Shown piece after piece: positions 24,667 through 28,355 of a stretch of DNA of 28,355 nt. The notes below the pieces were generated by a model, which was given only the letters and a program-made list of their open reading frames with translations, was not told the DNA's origin and did no database searches. The stretch spans positions 1 through 28,355 of the forward strand of contig JAJRXN010000003.1 of assembly GCA_024276295.1 (NCBI GenBank). Reading direction: 5' to 3'. Origin of the DNA: Acidobacteriota bacterium (GTDB lineage: Bacteria > Acidobacteriota > Polarisedimenticolia > J045). The position numbers and the translations under genes are program-made. Positions within the stretch are counted from its first letter, which is position 1. Each line of letters opens with the position of its first letter.

Positions 24667-25682
24667 GCGCTGCCGACCCGACGACCCTCGGGCTGGCCGG
24701 GCTGGCGTTCGTCATCGCGTGGGTCACGGCGAACGCGATCACGCCGCGCATCCGCGAGGCGGCGGTCCGCTTCGGCATCGTCGACCGGCCCGACGGCCGG
24801 CTCAAGCGGCACGAGGAGCCGGTGGCCTATCTCGGGGGCCTCGCCGTCGCCCTCGGCGTGCTCGTCGCTCTCGGCGTGACGTATCGCTTCGGCCAGGAGA
24901 TCCTCGCGGTCCTGCTCGGATCGGCGATCGTACTGGTGCTCGGCCTGATCGACGATCTCGGTTCGCTCTCCCCGAAGGCCAAGCTGGCCGGGCAGCTCCT
25001 GGCGACGCTGGTGCTGGTCAAGGCCGGCGTACGGATCCAGCTCGTGTTCCTGCCGGAGTGGGTCGCCCTGCCGCTGACCGTGCTGTGGATTCTCGCGGCG
25101 ACCAACGCGTTCAACCTGATCGACATCATGGACGGCCTCTCGAGCGGCGTCGGGGCCGTGGCGGCCCTGTGCTTCGGCGGGATCGCCCTGGCGGCCGGTC
25201 GCGAGTCGACGGCGTTCGTCGGGCTCGCGCTCGCGGGCGCGTTGCTCGGCTTCCGGCGCCACAACGTCGAGCCGGCGCGGATCTACCTCGGCGATACCGG
25301 CAGCCTGTTCGCCGGGTTCCTGCTCGGTGCGCTGGCGATGATCAACGACTACACGCTGGTCCACCGCATCGGCGCCATTGCGCCGCTGATGATCCTCGGC
25401 GTGCCGCTGTTCGACATGCTGTTCGTGATGTACATCCGCTGGCGGCGCGGGATGCCGGTGATGCTCGGCAGCCCCGACCACATCGCGCTCCGGCTGCGCA
25501 AGTGGAGGCTCTCGACCCGCGCCACCGTGCGCGTCAACGTCGCCGTCAGCGCGCTGCTCGGCGTGGCGGCCGTCGCGGTGATGATCTCGCCGCAGGCGGT
25601 GGCGCTGGGAGTGATCGGCGGACTGGTGCTCGCCGCGCTGGTCACCGCGGTCTGGCTGCGGTCGATCGACATGAGCCTGTAG
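24663..25682 (+). CDS. Polyprenyl-phosphate sugar-1-phosphate transferase, WecA/MraY family
   Basis: Members of this family start lipid-linked glycan synthesis by moving a HexNAc-1-phosphate (commonly GlcNAc-1-P) onto undecaprenyl phosphate. The protein is 339 residues from GTG 24663 with about ten hydrophobic segments. Family motifs are all present: the VDRPDGRLKRHEEPVAYLGG cytoplasmic loop, LIDDLGSLSPKAKLAGQ with the paired aspartates, NAFNLIDIMDGL, YLGDTGSLFAGF, and the late GSPDHIALRL His-containing loop. The GTG overlaps the preceding stop by four bases and GGGGAG lies upstream; a longer start at 24591 would overlap the glycosyltransferase by 76 bases without benefit. Presence in a glycan cluster with no murein genes argues for WecA/TagO-like rather than MraY. 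Confidence 0.93.
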   Translation: MSAADPTTLGLAGLAFVIAWVTANAITPRIREAAVRFGIVDRPDGRLKRHEEPVAYLGGLAVALGVLVALGVTYRFGQEILAVLLGSAIVLVLGLIDDLGSLSPKAKLAGQLLATLVLVKAGVRIQLVFLPEWVALPLTVLWILAATNAFNLIDIMDGLSSGVGAVAALCFGGIALAAGRESTAFVGLALAGALLGFRRHNVEPARIYLGDTGSLFAGFLLGALAMINDYTLVHRIGAIAPLMILGVPLFDMLFVMYIRWRRGMPVMLGSPDHIALRLRKWRLSTRATVRVNVAVSALLGVAAVAVMISPQAVALGVIGGLVLAALVTAVWLRSIDMSL

Positions 25683-25691
25683 GGAGGCGCG

Positions 25692-27578
25692 GTGTGCGGC
25701 TTCGCAGGTCTCGTGCGTCCCGAGGGGCCGGTCGGAGACGACCAGCATCGCCGCCTCGCCGCCGTCGGCGAGGCGCTGGCGCACCGGGGGCCGGACGACG
25801 CGGGCGAGCTGGTCGCCGGCCGGGGGGCGCTCGTCCACCGGCGGCTGGCGATCCGTGATCCGTCCCCGGCCGGCCGACAGCCGATGCGTCACCCGTCCGG
25901 CGTCGCGATCGTCTACAACGGCGAGATCTACAACGCCGATGCCCTGCGCGACGAGCTGACCCGTCTCGGAGAGCGGTTCCGTGGCCGCTCCGACACCGAG
26001 GTGCTGCTGGCGGCCTGCGCGCGCTGGGGCGTCGAGCGGGCGCTCGAGCGCGTCCGCGGCATGTACGCCTTCGCGCTGCTCGACGAGCGGAGCGGCTTGC
26101 TGACGCTCGTACGTGACCGGGTCGGCATCAAGCCGCTGTGCTGGGCATTCGGCGACGACGGCGCGCTGTGGTTCGCCTCGGAACTCGGCCCGCTGATGCA
26201 GGGCGGGCCGATCGACCGCCGGGTCGATGCCGAGGCGCTTGCGACCTGCGTGCAGCTCGGTTTCGTGCCGGCGCCCCGGACCGTGTTCCGCGCGGCGCGC
26301 GTGCTGCCGGCCGGCCACCTTCTGCGATGGGACGGACGCGGGCAGCCGCAGGTGACGCCCTTCTGGCGCCCGGAGCCGCGCCGCGAACCGGTCGACGCCG
26401 CCGAGGCGCGGGGCCTGCTCGAGCAGGCGCTCGAGGCGGCGATCGAACGGCAGCTCGTCGCCGACGTTCCGCTCGGCGCGCTGCTCTCGGGGGGGCTCGA
26501 TTCGTCGGCGCTCTGCGCCCTGGTGCGTGAGACGGGGCGCGAGCTGGCGACGTTCTCGATCGGCTTCGAGGACGAGCCGGTGTTCGACGAGTCGCGCTGG
26601 GCGCGCGAGGTGGCCGGACATCTCGGCACGCGGCACACGCCGTTCGTCGTCACGCCGGCGGAGGTCGGAGAAGCGATCCTCGAGGTGGTCGGCAGGCCGG
26701 GCCAGCCGCTGGGCGACCCGTCGCTCGTGCCGACGTACCTGGTCTCGCGCCTCGCGCGCCGGCACGTGACGGTCGCGCTGTCCGGAGATGGCGCCGACGA
26801 ACTCTTCGCGGGATACGACAAGTACCGGGTCGAGGACTGCCGCGAGCTGACCGGGTGGGTCGGCCGAACCACGCTGGCGGCGCTGTGTCCGCTCCTCGCC
26901 GCGTTGCCGGAAAGCCGCACCGGGCGTGGGGGAGACCTCGTGCGCCGGCTCCGGCGGCTGGCGGCGACGGCGCCCCTCGACGGTCCCGAGCGCTGGCGTG
27001 CGCTCCAGGCGGTCGCGGCCCCCCCCGGACGGGCCGTCGGACTGCTCGCCGGACCGTTGCGGCGCGACGTGCCGCCGCCGCCGGGCGTGACGGCCGCGAT
27101 CGACCGCGAAGGTGACGGCCTGTCGGGCATGCTGCTCGCCGACCTGACGGTCACGCTCCCGGAGCGGATGCTGCACAAGGTCGACCTGGCGAGCATGGCC
27201 GCCTCGCTCGAGGTGCGCGTGCCGTTTCTCGACGAGGACGTGGTCGACTTGGCGTTGCGGCTACCCGAGCCGCTCCTGCGTCGCGGGGGACGCGGCAAGC
27301 AGGTCCTGCGCGACGTCGCCCTGCCGCGGCTGCCGGTTTCGCTTGCCGCGCGGCCGAAGCAGGGCTTCGAGTTTCCGGCCGGCCGCTGGCTGACCGGACC
27401 GCTGGCCGCGACGTTCGAGGATGCCGTGCGCAGCGAGCCGGCCCGGGAACTGGTCGACGTCGCCGCGGTCGAGCGCCTCGTCACCGCCCACCGTTCGCGT
27501 CGCATCGCCGCCGACCGCGCTCTCTGGTCGGTGTTCACGCTTGCGGTGTGGGCGGGCAGAATGCATCCATACGTTTAG
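25692..27578 (+). CDS. asnB: Asparagine synthetase (glutamine-hydrolysing)-like amidotransferase
   Basis: A 628-residue class II glutamine amidotransferase fused to an AsnB synthetase domain. The GTG start at 25692 puts the nucleophile Cys at residue 2 (MCGFAGLV), which fixes the start; GGGAGG is upstream. The glutaminase domain shows HRRLAIRD, VYNGEIYN and GRSDTEVLL. The synthetase domain has the pyrophosphate loop LSGGLDSSALC, then SGDGADELFAGYDKYR and KVDLASMAASLEVRVPFLD, all intact. Activity may be ordinary aspartate-to-asparagine conversion, but AsnB paralogues inside polysaccharide clusters often amidate uronic acids or modify sugars, and this location favours that reading. It sits 9 bases after the WecA-type gene, so it is likely co-transcribed. 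Confidence 0.92.
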   Translation: MCGFAGLVRPEGPVGDDQHRRLAAVGEALAHRGPDDAGELVAGRGALVHRRLAIRDPSPAGRQPMRHPSGVAIVYNGEIYNADALRDELTRLGERFRGRSDTEVLLAACARWGVERALERVRGMYAFALLDERSGLLTLVRDRVGIKPLCWAFGDDGALWFASELGPLMQGGPIDRRVDAEALATCVQLGFVPAPRTVFRAARVLPAGHLLRWDGRGQPQVTPFWRPEPRREPVDAAEARGLLEQALEAAIERQLVADVPLGALLSGGLDSSALCALVRETGRELATFSIGFEDEPVFDESRWAREVAGHLGTRHTPFVVTPAEVGEAILEVVGRPGQPLGDPSLVPTYLVSRLARRHVTVALSGDGADELFAGYDKYRVEDCRELTGWVGRTTLAALCPLLAALPESRTGRGGDLVRRLRRLAATAPLDGPERWRALQAVAAPPGRAVGLLAGPLRRDVPPPPGVTAAIDREGDGLSGMLLADLTVTLPERMLHKVDLASMAASLEVRVPFLDEDVVDLALRLPEPLLRRGGRGKQVLRDVALPRLPVSLAARPKQGFEFPAGRWLTGPLAATFEDAVRSEPARELVDVAAVERLVTAHRSRRIAADRALWSVFTLAVWAGRMHPYV

Positions 27579-27611
27579 GGGCCGGATCGGGGCTCCGGGA
27601 GCAGGCCACGG

Positions 27612-28355
27612 ATGATCGTGATCCTCGGCGGCGGACTGGCCGGTCTGGCGACCGCCTGGCATCTCGCCCGGCGACTGCCGGACGTTCCCCGGCTCGTGCT
27701 CGAGCGCGAGCAGGCGCCCGGGGGGCTCTGCCGCTCGCGCCGTCGCGACGGATTCACGTTCGACTTCACGGGACACTACCTGCACCTGCGCGATCCGGAG
27801 ACGATCGCCTTCGTCGAGGACCTCGTCGGAGACGAGCTGGTCGAGATCGACCGCGTGGCGCGGATCCACAGCCACGGCGTCGAGCTGGCGTTTCCGTTCC
27901 AGGCCAACCTGAGCGGCCTGCCGGCCGACGTCGTGGCACGCTGCCTGGTCGACTTCGTCGAGACCTCGCGCGCCGCGCCACCGACGGACCACCGGATGCC
28001 GTTCGGCGCCTGGGCGCGCGCCGTGTTCGGCGACGCGATCGCCGAAGCGTTCATGCTCCCGTACAACAGCAAGCTGTTCTGTCGCGACCCCGACGAGATC
28101 ACGGCCGAGTGGGTCGCCTGGGCCGTGCCGCGACCGAGCCTCGAGCAGGTGGTCCGGGGGGCGCTCGGCGTCCGCAACGACGGGATGGGCTACAACCCGC
28201 GCTTCCGGTATCCGCGAGGGGGCGGGATCGGCATCCTGCCCGGGCGGCTGGCCGAGCGCGTGGCCGACGACCTCGAACTCGGCGCGGAAGTCGTCTCGAT
28301 CGATGCGCGGGAGCGGCGCGTCGTGCTCGCGTCGGGGCGGGTGATCGACTACGAG
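27612..28355 (+). CDS. FAD-dependent oxidoreductase, UDP-galactopyranose mutase/amine-oxidase-like (3' end cut by window)
   Basis: The frame from ATG 27612 stays open for 248 codons to the window edge, so the gene is partial. GGGAGCAGG precedes the start. The N-terminus is a dinucleotide-binding Rossmann fold: VILGGGLAGLATAWHL, then LEREQAPGGLCRSRRRDGF, FDFTGHYLHL and FPFQANLSGLP. This pattern is shared by UDP-galactopyranose mutase-like and protoporphyrinogen-oxidase/amine-oxidase-like flavoproteins found in polysaccharide loci. A second part, RYPRGGGIGILPGRLAERV, is the usual continuation of such enzymes. A role in making or modifying a nucleotide sugar is inferred from neighbours. The C-terminal substrate domain is not visible, so the exact reaction is not assigned. 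Confidence 0.85.
   Translation, partial: MIVILGGGLAGLATAWHLARRLPDVPRLVLEREQAPGGLCRSRRRDGFTFDFTGHYLHLRDPETIAFVEDLVGDELVEIDRVARIHSHGVELAFPFQANLSGLPADVVARCLVDFVETSRAAPPTDHRMPFGAWARAVFGDAIAEAFMLPYNSKLFCRDPDEITAEWVAWAVPRPSLEQVVRGALGVRNDGMGYNPRFRYPRGGGIGILPGRLAERVADDLELGAEVVSIDARERRVVLASGRVIDYE

Overview
The window is about 28.4 kb of GC-rich bacterial DNA with all 21 protein genes on the plus strand, tightly packed and mostly with strong purine-rich ribosome binding sites. The gene order (pilMN-O-P-Q, then pilB-T-C-S-R-A) and the pilin sequences (FTLIELLIVVAIIGII followed by a GspG-like body) most resemble Acidobacteriota, with Myxococcota/Desulfobacterota-type lineages as the alternative. This assignment is an inference from protein style, not a database match.

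Region 1 (1-4482) is housekeeping: the end of secD, a complete secF with an unusual inserted domain, a bifunctional Rel-type (p)ppGpp synthetase/hydrolase, and ridA translationally coupled to it. A 347-bp gap follows, holding a long three-stem hairpin and a strong sigma70-type promoter.

Region 2 (4751-19863) is a nearly complete type IV pilus locus. The alignment complex comes first: a PilM-PilN fusion interrupted by an in-frame TAA, then PilO, PilP and the PilQ secretin. Next are a small unknown lipoprotein and a Roadblock/LC7 (MglB-like) protein. Then come the motor and platform genes PilB, PilT and PilC, the two-component system PilS/PilR, and two tandem GspG-like pilins. The first pilin has a near-consensus sigma54 promoter, as expected for PilR control, and a strong intrinsic terminator separates the two pilin genes. 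The prepilin peptidase (PilD), minor pilins and PilY1 are not in the window.

Region 3 (19893-28355) looks like a surface-glycan locus. It encodes a 1239-residue membrane protein that appears to contain two O-antigen-ligase/polymerase modules, each followed by TPR-like sequence. After it come a GT2 glycosyltransferase, a WecA/MraY-type polyprenyl-phosphate sugar-1-phosphate transferase, a class-B asparagine synthetase-like amidotransferase, and the start of a UDP-galactopyranose-mutase-like FAD oxidoreductase cut by the window end. Its position right after the pilin genes makes pilin O-glycosylation a reasonable hypothesis, with generic O-antigen or exopolysaccharide synthesis as the alternative.

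The observations most worth a second look are the PilM-PilN fusion with its early stop codon, the double O-antigen-ligase protein beside the pilins, the long hairpin after ridA, a 16-nt element repeated upstream of both pilin genes, and three genes that look leaderless.
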